Below, piece by piece: positions 8,667 to 17,317 of a stretch of 64,000 nucleotides of DNA (its first letter is position 1; the number at the start of each line of letters is the position of its first letter). The stretch is from Flaviramulus basaltis (GTDB taxonomy: Bacteria; Bacteroidota; Bacteroidia; Flavobacteriales; Flavobacteriaceae): assembly GCF_900114265.1 (NCBI RefSeq), contig NZ_FPKV01000003.1, forward strand, positions 434,001 through 498,000, read 5' to 3'. The notes beneath the pieces are model-generated. The model saw only the letters and a program-made list of their open reading frames with translations, was not told the DNA's origin and ran no database searches. The position numbers and the translations under genes were made by a program.

Positions 8667-10085
8667 GCCCAAGAAAGTTAAAATGCCATTTATAATTAAT
8701 ATTTCAAAACCTATTTGGTAGCCGTTTAATAAATCGACAGAATAATCATTAATAAAATAGGATATAATGGGAGCTGCAATAGCAATTATCCAAACGTATT
8801 TATCTTTTAATTGTGCTTTAGTAAAAATACCAAAGGCAAATAAACCAAGTAATGGTCCGTAAGTATAACCTGCGGCTTTGAATAATTCCCAAATAACAGA
8901 AACATCTTTAAAAATCGCATCAAACATTACAATAACAACGACTAATAAAATACTAATAAAAATATGTGTGCGTTTTCTAATTCGTTTTTGAGATTCTTTT
9001 GGTTTTTTATCTAACTCAATAATATCAATACAAAACGAGGTTGTTAATGCTGTTAAAGCAGAATCGGCGCTAGAATAAGCCGCAGCAATTAGTCCTAATA
9101 AAAAGAAAGCTGAGGTTACAATACCAATTTCTGGCATCATAGCTATAGTTGGAAATAAATCATCTTTTTTTGCAGTTATTCCATGCTGACTTGCATATTG
9201 TGTTAAAAGCAAACCTAGAACTAAAAAAAGAATATTTACAAAAATTAAAACCACACTAAAAGACACCATATTCTTTTGAGCTTCTTTTAAGTTTTTACAG
9301 GTTAAGTTTTTTTGCATCATATCCTGGTCTAAGCCTGTCATGGTAATTGTAATAAACATACCAGCTAGAAAACTTTTAATAAAATATTGGGCATCATTTA
9401 CATCATCAAAGAAAAACACTTTGCTCATTGTATTTTCTTTTACGTTAGTGTAAACTTCAGAAATACTATGTAAATCTAGAGCAGAAGCTAGAAAAACAAT
9501 AGTTACCACTACCGAAACAAGCATAAAAAGCGTTTGTAAAGTATCAGTAAAAATAATAGTTTTAATACCGCCCTTAAAGGTGTAAAGCCATATTAAAGCA
9601 ATAGTAATTATTACAGTAATTGTAAAAGGAACGCCATATTGGTCGAATATTAAAAGTTGTAATACTTTGGCAACTAAAAACAGCCTGAAAGATGCTCCAA
9701 TAACTCTAGAAATTAAAAAAGCAACAGATCCTGTTTTGTAGCTTACATTACCAAACCTGTCTTTTAAATAAGTGTATATTGAAGTTAAATTAAGTTTATA
9801 ATAAATTGGAAGTAAAACATAAGCAATAACTAAATAGCCAAAAAAGTAGCCAAAAACGACCTGTAAATAACCAAATTGTTTAGTTTCTACTGCACCAGGA
9901 ACTGAAATAAAAGTGACTCCAGAGAGTGATGCGCCAATCATCCCAAAAGCGACTAAGTACCATGGTGCCGACTTGTTTGCTTTAAAAAATGCTTCGTTAG
10001 AATCTTCTTTTCCAGTAAAGTAGGATATCAAAATTAAAACTCCAAAATAGGCAGCTATAAGAAGCATGATTTGTGTGGCAGTCAT
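8637..10085 (-). CDS. Sodium:solute symporter family protein
   Basis: An integral membrane transporter of the SSS family with about 13 hydrophobic helices. The usual fold-defining segments are present, for example [14 protein letters not shown] near residue 50 and a C-terminal helix bundle around [19 protein letters not shown] place the start at the ATG at 10085 ([16 protein letters not shown], 482 residues). An in-frame ATG at 10115 would add 10 residues that are not membrane-like and sit in promoter-like sequence. Members couple sodium entry to uptake of sugars, amino acids, sialic acid or other solutes; the substrate cannot be read from sequence. It overlaps the convergent CoA-binding gene tail to tail. 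Confidence 0.92.
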   Translation of the reverse strand: MTATQIMLLIAAYFGVLILISYFTGKEDSNEAFFKANKSAPWYLVAFGMIGASLSGVTFISVPGAVETKQFGYLQVVFGYFFGYLVIAYVLLPIYYKLNLTSIYTYLKDRFGNVSYKTGSVAFLISRVIGASFRLFLVAKVLQLLIFDQYGVPFTITVIITIALIWLYTFKGGIKTIIFTDTLQTLFMLVSVVVTIVFLASALDLHSISEVYTNVKENTMSKVFFFDDVNDAQYFIKSFLAGMFITITMTGLDQDMMQKNLTCKNLKEAQKNMVSFSVVLIFVNILFLVLGLLLTQYASQHGITAKKDDLFPTIAMMPEIGIVTSAFFLLGLIAAAYSSADSALTALTTSFCIDIIELDKKPKESQKRIRKRTHIFISILLVVVIVMFDAIFKDVSVIWELFKAAGYTYGPLLGLFAFGIFTKAQLKDKYVWIIAIAAPIISYFINDYSVDLLNGYQIGFEILIINGILTFLGLILISRKQH

Positions 10086-10199
10086 ATAAACGTTTTTCAG
10101 GTTTTGAAAATACAAATATTAAATTACAACCCTATAAGTAATTTAAAAGAGTTATCTAAAATTAGTGAAATTCATGTCTAAATAGTAAATTCGCAGACT

Positions 10200-10817
10200 A
10201 TGGAATTTTCTTCAAAACTACTTGAACGAGCAGTAAATGAAATGTCGCAATTACCAGGTATTGGTAAGCGCACAGCTTTGCGTTTAGTGTTGCATATGCT
10301 TAGGCAGCCAAAAGAGCAAACTACAGCATTATCTGAAGCTTTGCAAACTATGAGAAATGATGTTAAATTTTGCAAATCTTGTCATAATATAAGCGATGTT
10401 GAACTTTGTGAAATATGCTCAAATCCAAATAGAATTGAAAATACTATTTGTGTAGTTGAAGACGTTAGAGATGTTATGGCTATTGAAAATACAAGTTCAT
10501 ATAAAGGCTTATATCATGTTTTAGGAGGTAAAATTTCCCCTATGGATGGTATCGGGCCACATGATTTAAATGTTGAATCTTTGGTTAAAAAAGTGAAAGA
10601 AGGTAAAGTGAAAGAGCTCATATTTGCTTTAAGTTCAACCATGGAAGGCGACACCACAAATTTTTATATTTATAAGCAAATTCAAGATTATGAAATTCTT
10701 ACATCAACTATAGCTAGAGGTATTTCGGTTGGTGATGAATTGGAGTATGCCGATGAAATTACCCTTGGTAGAAGTATAATTAACAGAATTCCGTTTGAAA
10801 CCTCTTTAAAACTTTAA
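10200..10817 (+). CDS. recR: Recombination protein RecR
   Basis: A 205-residue protein of standard length for RecR, which acts with RecO (and RecF) to load RecA at gaps. In order: a helix-hairpin-helix motif ([12 protein letters not shown], about residues 19-30), a C4 zinc finger ([16 protein letters not shown], about residues 58-73) and a Toprim domain ([13 protein letters not shown] onwards). The C-terminus [15 protein letters not shown] is characteristic. The glycosyltransferase gene follows after 13 bp and is probably cotranscribed. Confidence 0.97.
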   Translation: MEFSSKLLERAVNEMSQLPGIGKRTALRLVLHMLRQPKEQTTALSEALQTMRNDVKFCKSCHNISDVELCEICSNPNRIENTICVVEDVRDVMAIENTSSYKGLYHVLGGKISPMDGIGPHDLNVESLVKKVKEGKVKELIFALSSTMEGDTTNFYIYKQIQDYEILTSTIARGISVGDELEYADEITLGRSIINRIPFETSLKL

Positions 10818-10830
10818 GTGAACTAGCTAT

Positions 10831-11931
10831 TTGAAACTCTCAATTGTTATATTAAATTATAATGTGCGTTACTTTTTAGAACTCTGTTTAAAAAGTGTTC
10901 AAGCAGCCATTTATAATCTTGATGCAGAAATTATTGTTGTAGATAATAATTCTGCGGATGATAGTTGCAAAATAGTTAAAGGGTTATTTCCAAATGTAAA
11001 ACTTATAGAAAATAAAGAGAATTTAGGGTTTTCAAAAGGCAATAATATAGGTATTTTGCAGGCGAAAGGTGAGTATTTGTGTATTTTAAATCCAGATACA
11101 GTAGTTGCTGAAGATACTTTTGAAAGGCTTTTAGAGTTTGTAGAAAAAAAAGAAAAACTTGGCATTGTTGGATGTAAATTAATAAATGGAGTTGGTGATT
11201 TTTTGCCAGAAAGTAAGCGTAACATTCCTTATGTTAAGGCAGCGATTAAAAAGCTGTTAGGTAATACTAAAGATTATTATGCTAGTCATATAAATGAAAA
11301 TAAAAGTGGAAAAGTAGATGTTTTGGTTGGCGCTTTTATGTTTTTAAAAAGAGAAGTTTATAATGAAATAGGCGGGTTTGATGAAGACTATTTTATGTAT
11401 GGCGAAGATATAGATTTATCATATAGGATATTAAAAAAAGGCTATAATAACTATTATTTTGGTGAAACAACGGTTATTCATTTTAAAGGCGAGAGTACCT
11501 TAAAAAACAGGTTATATGCTCGTCGGTTTTATGCTGCAATGCAGATTTTTTATAAAAAGCACTTCAAAAAAAATATTTTTTTTGATATACTTGTTTGGTT
11601 GGCTATCAAATTAGTTTCTTTTTTTAAAAAGAAACTAAACATTGAAACGAAAAACATTAAAAAATATATTTTTATTTCCTCGACGATTAATGAAGCTTTA
11701 AAGTCTGTTTTATCAAAAGATATAATTGTGAGTTTAGATTTAAGTTCTATTGAAAATGATACAGAAGTTATTTTTGACGCCAATTTTTTATCATACAAAG
11801 AAATTATTGATTTTATGCAAAGCAAAAGAAAATCCAAGCTTGTTACATATAAAATATTACCTGAAAAGTCTAAATTTGTATTAGGAAGTGATAATGCACT
11901 AATTAGAGGAGAAGTTATTGATTTTGATTAG
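10831..11931 (+). CDS. Glycosyltransferase family 2 protein
   Basis: A 366-residue GT-A glycosyltransferase of the rhamnosyltransferase-like group. The nucleotide-sugar fold shows as LSIVILNYNVRYFLELCLKS, VVDNNSADDS, the NPDT motif that takes the DxD role (LCILNPDTVV), and the acceptor-side EDYFMYGEDIDLSYRI. A hydrophobic segment near residue 250 (FFDILVWLAIKLVSFF) could anchor it to the inner membrane. The last 100 residues are not recognised. It starts with TTG at 10831; no in-frame ATG lies close enough to keep the N-terminal strand. It probably builds a cell-surface glycan, but there is no polysaccharide cluster around it. Confidence 0.9.
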   Translation: MKLSIVILNYNVRYFLELCLKSVQAAIYNLDAEIIVVDNNSADDSCKIVKGLFPNVKLIENKENLGFSKGNNIGILQAKGEYLCILNPDTVVAEDTFERLLEFVEKKEKLGIVGCKLINGVGDFLPESKRNIPYVKAAIKKLLGNTKDYYASHINENKSGKVDVLVGAFMFLKREVYNEIGGFDEDYFMYGEDIDLSYRILKKGYNNYYFGETTVIHFKGESTLKNRLYARRFYAAMQIFYKKHFKKNIFFDILVWLAIKLVSFFKKKLNIETKNIKKYIFISSTINEALKSVLSKDIIVSLDLSSIENDTEVIFDANFLSYKEIIDFMQSKRKSKLVTYKILPEKSKFVLGSDNALIRGEVIDFD

Positions 11932-11971
11932 TTTTTTTGTAAATAATTCAGTTAAAACAATGTTTTTTCAT

Positions 11972-11979
11972 TAATTTTG
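11972..11979 (+). promoter_or_regulatory. -7 promoter element TAATTTTG
   Basis: An exact match to the Bacteroidota TAnnTTTG element, 37 bp before the ATG of the E2 gene. No clear -33 TTG is visible. Confidence 0.6.
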
Positions 11980-12016
11980 CAAACGAAAAATAAAAAAGAC
12001 ACATTACGTTATTGAT

Positions 12017-13336
12017 ATGGCAAAATTTGAACTGAAATTACCAAAAATGGGAGAAAGTGTTGCTGAAGCAACCGTAACATCTTGGTTAAAAGAAGTTGGA
12101 GATACTATTGAGTTAGATGAACCTGTTTTAGAAATTGCTACAGATAAAGTTGATAGTGAGGTTCCTAGTGAGGTTGAAGGTGTTCTTTTGGAGCGTTTTT
12201 TTAATGTAGATGATGTTGTTCAAGTAGGTCAAGTCATGGCTATTATAGAAATAGAAGGTGATGATGAAGTAGGTGAAACAAACACCAAAGAAGAAGTAAA
12301 TGAAGATCAAGAAGAAGTTGTAGAACAAATTTCTCAAACAATTTCTGTTGCTAAAGAAGTTGCAACACCAGTAATTTCTAGTGAAGATAGATTTTATTCT
12401 CCTCTAGTTAAAAATATTGCAAAAGCTGAAGGTGTTTCTCAATCTGAGTTAGATGCTATAGTAGGAACAGGAAAAGATTCTCGTGTTACTAAAAATGATA
12501 TTTTAGATTACATACAGAATAAAGAAAATAAATCAGACAAAGTAGAAGCAAAAGTTAGCGCGCCAATTGTTCAAGCTAAACCTACTGAAAAAATAAAAAC
12601 AGAAAAACCACCAGTAATTTCGAGTGGTGAAGACGAAATTATAGAAATGACCAGAATGGGCAAGCTTGTTGCACATCATATGGTTGAATCTGTTCAAACA
12701 TCGGCTCATGTTCAAAGTTTTATTGAAGCAGACGTTACTAAAATTTGGAATTGGAGAAAGAAAGTTAAAGATACGTTTATGAGGCGTGAGGGTGAAAATT
12801 TAACCTTTACACCAATTTTTATGGAGGCAATTGCGAAAGCATTACGCGATTATCCTATGATGAATATTTCTCTTCAAGGTAATACTATTGTTAAAAAGAA
12901 AAACATCAATTTAGGTATGGCAGCTGCTTTACCAGATGGTAATTTAATTGTGCCAGTTATTAAAAATGCAGATCAACTTAATTTAGTTGGCATGACAAAA
13001 CAGGTGAATGATTTAGCAAGAAGAGCACGTTTAAATCAGTTAAAACCTGATGAGGTACAAGGAGGAACTTACACGGTTACTAACGTGGGAACTTTTGGAA
13101 GTATTATGGGTACGCCAATTATTAATCAACCTCAAGTTGGTATACTAGCACTTGGTGCTATTAGAAAGGTGCCAGCGGTAATTGAAACTCCAGAAGGAGA
13201 TTTTATAGGTATTCGTTATAAAATGTTTTTATCTCACTCTTATGATCATCGTGTTGTAAATGGCGCTTTAGGTGGTCAATTTGTTAAAGCTGTAACAGAT
13301 TATTTAGAAGCTTGGGATAGTAATAGAGAGATTTAA
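12017..13336 (+). CDS. 2-oxo acid dehydrogenase complex, dihydrolipoamide acyltransferase (E2)
   Basis: A 439-residue E2 core subunit that moves an acyl group from E1 to CoA. An N-terminal lipoyl domain carries Lys44 in ATDKVDSEVP. An acidic linker, an E3/E1-binding domain (about 126-168) and a catalytic CAT-like domain (about 205-439) follow. The active-site segment reads DHRVVNG, with His411 present but Asn415 where the family normally has Asp. Length and lipoyl motif resemble branched-chain or pyruvate-type E2; the substrate cannot be settled because no E1 or E3 gene is adjacent. It has its own promoter and terminator. Confidence 0.93.
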   Translation: MAKFELKLPKMGESVAEATVTSWLKEVGDTIELDEPVLEIATDKVDSEVPSEVEGVLLERFFNVDDVVQVGQVMAIIEIEGDDEVGETNTKEEVNEDQEEVVEQISQTISVAKEVATPVISSEDRFYSPLVKNIAKAEGVSQSELDAIVGTGKDSRVTKNDILDYIQNKENKSDKVEAKVSAPIVQAKPTEKIKTEKPPVISSGEDEIIEMTRMGKLVAHHMVESVQTSAHVQSFIEADVTKIWNWRKKVKDTFMRREGENLTFTPIFMEAIAKALRDYPMMNISLQGNTIVKKKNINLGMAAALPDGNLIVPVIKNADQLNLVGMTKQVNDLARRARLNQLKPDEVQGGTYTVTNVGTFGSIMGTPIINQPQVGILALGAIRKVPAVIETPEGDFIGIRYKMFLSHSYDHRVVNGALGGQFVKAVTDYLEAWDSNREI

Positions 13337-13360
13337 AAAGTAATTATATAAAGATGTTAC

Positions 13361-13397
13361 AATCCAATCGTTAAAACGGTTGGATTTTTTTATTTTT
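13361..13397 (+). terminator. Terminator after the E2 gene
   Basis: AATCCAATCGTT (13361-13372) pairs with AACGGTTGGATT (13375-13386), including one G-T pair, followed by a T-tract that runs straight into the next promoter (TATTTTTG at 13391-13398). Confidence 0.85.
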
Positions 13398-13398
13398 G
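13391..13398 (+). promoter_or_regulatory. -7 promoter element TATTTTTG of the exonuclease operon
   Basis: An exact TAnnTTTG match formed by the tail of the preceding terminator, 25 bp before the ATG at 13424. Confidence 0.6.
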
Positions 13399-13423
13399 CA
13401 CTAACATTAAGTAAATTCTTAAA

Positions 13424-14200
13424 ATGCAATTAAACTTAACAAAACCTATTTGTTTTTTCGATTTAGAAACAACAGGCATTAATATATCAAAAGACCGAAT
13501 TGTTGAAATTTCTATTTTAAAAGTTTTTCCAAATGGGAAAGAAGAAAGCAAAACATGGTTGGTGAATCCAGAAATGACAATTCCTAATGAAGTAATTGAA
13601 ATTCATGGAATTACAAATGAAAAAGTAGCAAACGAACCTACCTTTAAAGAGTTAGCAAAAGAGGTTAATAATATGATAAAGGATTCAGATTTAGGAGGTT
13701 TTAACTCTAATAGGTTTGATATTCCTTTACTAGCTGAAGAAATGTTACGCGCGGATATAGATTTTGATATGAAAAATCGTTTAGCAGTAGATGTGCAAAC
13801 TATTTTTCATAAAATGGAACAACGTACATTAAGTGCAGCTTATAAGTTTTATTGCGATAAAAACTTAGATGGGGCTCACAGCGCAGAAGTGGATACAAAT
13901 GCTACTTATCAGGTTTTAAAAGCGCAAATAACTAAATACGAAGAAGTAGAAAACGACACTAAGTTTTTAGCAGAGTTTAGCTCAAGAAAAAAGTTTGCCG
14001 ATTTTGCGGGTTTTATAGCTTATAATAAAAAAGGAGAGGAATGTTTTTCATTCGGGAAACATAAAGGAAAATTAGTTACAGAAGTTTTAGAAAGCGAACC
14101 AGGATATTTTGGTTGGTTACTAAATGCAGATTTTCCACTATATACTAAAAAAGTACTTACAGCTATAAAGCTTAGAAATTTTAATAATAAGTTAGGATAG
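13424..14200 (+). CDS. 3'-5' exonuclease, DnaQ-like DEDDh family
   Basis: A 258-residue protein with an exonuclease domain over residues 7-175. The metal-binding motifs are FDLETTGI (Asp13, Glu15), a middle motif around GGFNSNRFDIPLL, and HSAEVD (His152, Asp157), which marks the DEDDh type. The last 60 residues hold a second small domain (FSFGKHKGKLVTEVLESEPG...WLL) resembling the DUF3820 module often attached to such nucleases in Bacteroidota. It may be a DNA polymerase III epsilon-like proofreader or a general repair/RNA exonuclease. It heads a tight operon: the next gene starts 1 bp after its stop. Confidence 0.92.
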   Translation: MQLNLTKPICFFDLETTGINISKDRIVEISILKVFPNGKEESKTWLVNPEMTIPNEVIEIHGITNEKVANEPTFKELAKEVNNMIKDSDLGGFNSNRFDIPLLAEEMLRADIDFDMKNRLAVDVQTIFHKMEQRTLSAAYKFYCDKNLDGAHSAEVDTNATYQVLKAQITKYEEVENDTKFLAEFSSRKKFADFAGFIAYNKKGEECFSFGKHKGKLVTEVLESEPGYFGWLLNADFPLYTKKVLTAIKLRNFNNKLG

Positions 14201-14201
14201 T

Positions 14202-14813
14202 ATGAAGCTTATTTGCATAGGGAGAAATTACACCGAACATATAAAAGAATTAGAAAATGAAAAACCAACAGACCCTGTAGTTTTTCTTAAACCAGACACG
14301 GCTATTCTTCTTAAAAAGCAACCTTTTTTTATTCCAGATTTCTCAAATGATGTTCACCATGAAGTTGAGATTTTAGTAAAAATAAATAGAGTAGGTAAGC
14401 ATATAGATAGAAAATTTGCTCATAAATATTATAATGAAATTGGTTTAGGTATCGATTTTACAGCACGTGATTTACAAAGTAAATTAAAAGAAAAAGGTTT
14501 ACCTTGGGAGAAAGCAAAAGCTTTTGATGGAGCAGCTGTAGTTGGTAATTGGTTGTTGGTTAGTGACATAGGTGATGTGGATGCTGTTGAGTTTTCTTTA
14601 AAAAAGAACGATAAAATTGTTCAAAAAGGAAATACAAGCCACATGCTTTGGAAAATTGATGAAATAATAGAATATGTGTCGAAATATTTTACTTTAAAGA
14701 TTGGAGATATTATATTTACAGGCACACCTGCAGGAGTTGGCAGGGTAATTGCTAATGATAAATTAAAAGGATTTATAGAAGACAAAGAAATGTTTTCAAT
14801 AACAGTAAAATAA
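14202..14813 (+). CDS. Fumarylacetoacetate hydrolase (FAH) family protein
   Basis: A 203-residue single-domain FAH-fold protein. MKLICIGRNYTEHIKEL, the metal-binding HHEVEILVKI (His-x-Glu) and the C-terminal GDIIFTGTPAGVG are the family signatures. Relatives include acylpyruvases, oxaloacetate decarboxylases and 2-hydroxyhepta-2,4-diene-1,7-dioate isomerases; the short length favours an acylpyruvate hydrolase or oxaloacetate decarboxylase-like enzyme. It is the second gene of the four-gene operon, with 1 bp before it and none after it. Confidence 0.9.
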   Translation: MKLICIGRNYTEHIKELENEKPTDPVVFLKPDTAILLKKQPFFIPDFSNDVHHEVEILVKINRVGKHIDRKFAHKYYNEIGLGIDFTARDLQSKLKEKGLPWEKAKAFDGAAVVGNWLLVSDIGDVDAVEFSLKKNDKIVQKGNTSHMLWKIDEIIEYVSKYFTLKIGDIIFTGTPAGVGRVIANDKLKGFIEDKEMFSITVK

Positions 14814-15155
14814 ATGGAACAACATTACAAATTATTCAGAATACGCGAATTAGCTGATAACGATGAAGATTTTATAAAAACATTAGCTGAAGCATTTTTG
14901 GAAGAAGTTTCAGTTGATGCAGATCGCTTAAAAAATGCAGTAGCTAAAAAAGATTATCAAGATGCATATCAAGCTGCTCATAAAATGAAACCAACTATAG
15001 ATTTATTTGAACTTGGTGTTCTTGAAGATTTAATTGAAGTTCAAGATTGGGGTAAGTTTACAAAAACAGATTTAGATATTACAGATAAACTTCATATTGT
15101 AATGGTAGCTGTTGATAATGCATTGGAAGAAATAAAATCGGATTTTAATTTATAA
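14814..15155 (+). CDS. HPt (histidine phosphotransfer) domain protein
   Basis: A 113-residue all-helical protein. His56 in AAHKMKPTID is the expected phospho-accepting residue of an HPt four-helix bundle. It has no kinase, receiver or output domain, so it would relay phosphate between a hybrid kinase and a response regulator encoded elsewhere; none is nearby. Its ATG follows directly on the stop codon of the preceding gene, so translational coupling is likely. Confidence 0.85.
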   Translation: MEQHYKLFRIRELADNDEDFIKTLAEAFLEEVSVDADRLKNAVAKKDYQDAYQAAHKMKPTIDLFELGVLEDLIEVQDWGKFTKTDLDITDKLHIVMVAVDNALEEIKSDFNL

Positions 15156-15159
15156 ATGA

Positions 15160-16413
15160 ATGCAAGCAGAAATCATAACAATTGGTGATGAACTTCTTAT
15201 TGGGCAAGTTATTGACACCAATTCTGCATTTATAGCAAAACATCTAAATAAAATTGGAATATCAGTTTATCAAATCACTTCAGTGCAAGATGATAAAGTA
15301 CATATTCTAAAAGCCTTAAAAGATGCCGAAAGCAATGTAGATATTATTATTCTAACAGGAGGTTTAGGTCCAACAAAAGATGATATCACAAAAAAAACAA
15401 TAGCAGAATATTTTAATGACACATTAGTACAAGATATTTCAGTTTTAGAAAATATTGAATCCATTTGGAAGCAATATGTTCGTCAAACACTCTTACAAGT
15501 AAATAAAGATCAGGCTTTAGTACCATCAAAAGCAACGGTTTTAATGAATACAGTTGGTACAGCACCAGGAATGTGGTTAGAGAAAGAAGATAAAACTTTT
15601 ATATCACTACCTGGAGTTCCTTTTGAAATGAAAGCATTAATTACCAATAGTGTTATTCCTAAATTAAAAGATAAATATCATTGTCCGTTTATTTTACATA
15701 AAACCTTATTAGTTTATGGTTTAGGAGAAAGTACTTTAGCGGCCAGAATAGAAACATGGGAAGATGCTTTACCAGAACATATAAAATTAGCTTATCTACC
15801 AAGTTTAGGTAAAATGAGGCTGCGTTTATCTTCAAAAGGTTTTGATAGAAAGAAAGTAGAAGAAGAAGTTCAGCAGCAAATTGATAAAGTATTACCATTA
15901 ATTAAAAAAGAATTTTTTGGTTATGAAGATGAAGATGGTAATGAAGAAACTGTTATTGCAAATCAGCTTACCAAAATAGGAAAATCTTTAGCAATAGCTG
16001 AAAGTTGTACAGGAGGTAAACTAGCACAACTATTTACGACACATTCCGGAGCATCACAATATCTAAAAGGAGGTGTAGTAACTTATTCAACGCAATCCAA
16101 AATTGATGTTTTAAACATACCAAAAGACGTTATAGATGCAAATTCTGTGGTTAGTGCACAGGTTGCAGAAGCTATGGCACAAAATGTTTTAAAATTATAT
16201 AAATCTGATATTGCAGTTTCAACAACAGGTAATGCTGGTCCAACAAAAGGTGATTCAAATGCAGAAGTTGGTACTGTTTTTATAGCTATTGCTACAAAAA
16301 TCGGTGTTTATTCTGAGGAATTTAACTTCGGAAATAATCGTGCTAGAGTTATAAATAAAGCCGTAAATAAGGCCTTAGAAATGCTTCAAAAAGAAATTTT
16401 TAAAAATAGATAA
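15160..16413 (+). CDS. cinA: CinA family protein (competence/damage-inducible; NMN deamidase)
   Basis: A 417-residue full-length CinA. The N-terminal MoCF-like domain shows ITIGDELLIGQVIDTNS and TGGLGPTKDD. The C-terminal CinA domain (about residues 260-417) shows AIAESCTGGKL and STTGNAGPT. In characterised members the C-terminal domain deamidates nicotinamide mononucleotide and the N-terminal one is an ADP-ribose pyrophosphatase. I use the ATG at 15160, 4 bp after the HPt stop. It is the last gene of the operon. Confidence 0.95.
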   Translation: MQAEIITIGDELLIGQVIDTNSAFIAKHLNKIGISVYQITSVQDDKVHILKALKDAESNVDIIILTGGLGPTKDDITKKTIAEYFNDTLVQDISVLENIESIWKQYVRQTLLQVNKDQALVPSKATVLMNTVGTAPGMWLEKEDKTFISLPGVPFEMKALITNSVIPKLKDKYHCPFILHKTLLVYGLGESTLAARIETWEDALPEHIKLAYLPSLGKMRLRLSSKGFDRKKVEEEVQQQIDKVLPLIKKEFFGYEDEDGNEETVIANQLTKIGKSLAIAESCTGGKLAQLFTTHSGASQYLKGGVVTYSTQSKIDVLNIPKDVIDANSVVSAQVAEAMAQNVLKLYKSDIAVSTTGNAGPTKGDSNAEVGTVFIAIATKIGVYSEEFNFGNNRARVINKAVNKALEMLQKEIFKNR

Positions 16414-16421
16414 AATTTAAG

Positions 16422-16451
16422 TTGGCATAATATAAAGAATTTGTATATTTG
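16422..16451 (+). promoter_or_regulatory. Promoter of the rpmB operon (TTG-N19-TATATTTG)
   Basis: TTG at 16422-16424 and TATATTTG at 16444-16451, 19 bp apart, match both halves of the Bacteroidota housekeeping promoter. The -7 element ends 40 bp before the rpmB ATG. Confidence 0.75.
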
Positions 16452-16491
16452 CACCTCGATTTTAAGCAACAAGAATTTAAAGTTATATATA

Positions 16492-16728
16492 ATGTCAAGA
16501 GTTTGTGAACTTACAGGAAAGAAGGCAATGGTTGGAAACAACGTGTCTCATGCATTAAACAGAACTAAACGCAAATTTAATGCGAATTTAGTAAAGAAAC
16601 GTTTTTACATTCCAGAGGAAGATAAGTGGGTAACTTTAAAAGTTTCTACATCTGCTTTAAAAACTATTAATAAAATAGGTATTTCTGCAGCAATCAAAGA
16701 AGCAAAATCTAAAGGATTTTTAAAATAA
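16492..16728 (+). CDS. rpmB: 50S ribosomal protein L28
   Basis: A 78-residue bL28 beginning [20 protein letters not shown], with the conserved [10 protein letters not shown] segment. The ATG at 16492 is chosen because the extra upstream open frame, from a TTG at 16441, overlaps the promoter and is not ribosomal in character. It is the first gene of rpmB-rpmG-DUF4295. Confidence 0.97.
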   Translation: MSRVCELTGKKAMVGNNVSHALNRTKRKFNANLVKKRFYIPEEDKWVTLKVSTSALKTINKIGISAAIKEAKSKGFLK

Positions 16729-16752
16729 TAGCTGTATTAATAAGTAAAAGAC

Positions 16753-16935
16753 ATGGCAAAGAAAGGTAATAGAATACAAGTAATTTTAGAATGTACAGAG
16801 CATAAAGAGTCTGGTCAACCAGGGACTTCACGTTACATTACTACAAAAAATAAAAAGAATACGCCAGATAGAATGGAGATTAAAAAATTTAATCCTATCC
16901 TTAAACGTATGACAGTTCATAAAGAAATTAAATAA
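16753..16935 (+). CDS. rpmG: 50S ribosomal protein L33
   Basis: A 60-residue bL33, basic throughout, with [15 protein letters not shown] and the C-terminal [16 protein letters not shown]. The cysteine pairs of zinc-type L33 are absent (only one Cys), so this is a zinc-independent form. It lies 24 bp after rpmB. Confidence 0.97.
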   Translation: MAKKGNRIQVILECTEHKESGQPGTSRYITTKNKKNTPDRMEIKKFNPILKRMTVHKEIK

Positions 16936-16943
16936 TATAGATC

Positions 16944-17096
16944 ATGGCAAAGAAATCAGTAGCATCATTACAAACAGGATCTAAAAGATTAACAAAAGCA
17001 ATAAAAATGGTTAAATCTCCAAAAACAGGAGCTTACATGTTTGTTGAATCTATCATGAATCCAGAACAAGTTGAAGGTTTTTTAAGTAAAAACTAA
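16944..17096 (+). CDS. DUF4295 family small basic protein, probable ribosomal protein bL38
   Basis: A 50-residue lysine-rich protein starting MAKKSVASLQTGSKRLTKAI and ending in FLSKN, 8 bp after rpmG. DUF4295 is confined to Bacteroidota and stays next to rpmB-rpmG. From memory, structural work on the Flavobacterium johnsoniae ribosome found an extra large-subunit protein named bL38 of this type; the match of name to family is my recollection, not shown by the sequence. Composition and position alone support a ribosomal role. Confidence 0.9.
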   Translation: MAKKSVASLQTGSKRLTKAIKMVKSPKTGAYMFVESIMNPEQVEGFLSKN

Positions 17097-17119
17097 AACA
17101 AATCTTATCAAGATATTAT

Positions 17120-17153
17120 AAGCTGCTTTCTTTACTGAAAGCAGCTTTTTTAT
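17120..17153 (+). terminator. Terminator of the rpmB operon
   Basis: A perfect 11-bp stem, AAGCTGCTTTC (17120-17130) with GAAAGCAGCTT (17137-17147), loop TTTACT, then a T-tract. Confidence 0.9.
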
Positions 17154-17156
17154 TTT

Positions 17157-17164
17157 TATATTTG
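17157..17164 (+). promoter_or_regulatory. -7 promoter element TATATTTG, probably for ftsY
   Basis: An exact TAnnTTTG match at the end of the preceding terminator. It would give ftsY a leader of about 145 nt. No -33 TTG is visible. Confidence 0.5.
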
Positions 17165-17165
17165 A

Positions 17166-17291
17166 ATGTTTTCTGCCATAATAGCAGTAAAAAATTGTGG
17201 TAAGAAATTTGACAACAATATTTGTGTTCACGAAAAGAGTTTTTGTTTTTTAGAAGTCGATTTTAATTATGAAAACTTAATAAATGAATAG
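17166..17291 (+). CDS. Possible 41-residue upstream reading frame
   Basis: An ATG-started frame, MFSAIIAVKNCGKKFDNN..., with four cysteines, runs through most of the presumed ftsY leader and ends at TAG 17289-17291. It begins almost at the predicted transcript start, which speaks against efficient translation. I do not recognise it, and a chance frame is quite possible. Confidence 0.15.
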   Translation: MFSAIIAVKNCGKKFDNNICVHEKSFCFLEVDFNYENLINE

Positions 17292-17317
17292 CACACAAAT
17301 AAATAACATAATATTAA

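Noticed and set aside
16441-16491. A 17-codon in-frame extension before rpmB starting with TTG
   Set aside because: It overlaps the TATATTTG promoter element, and L28 proteins begin at [10 protein letters not shown].
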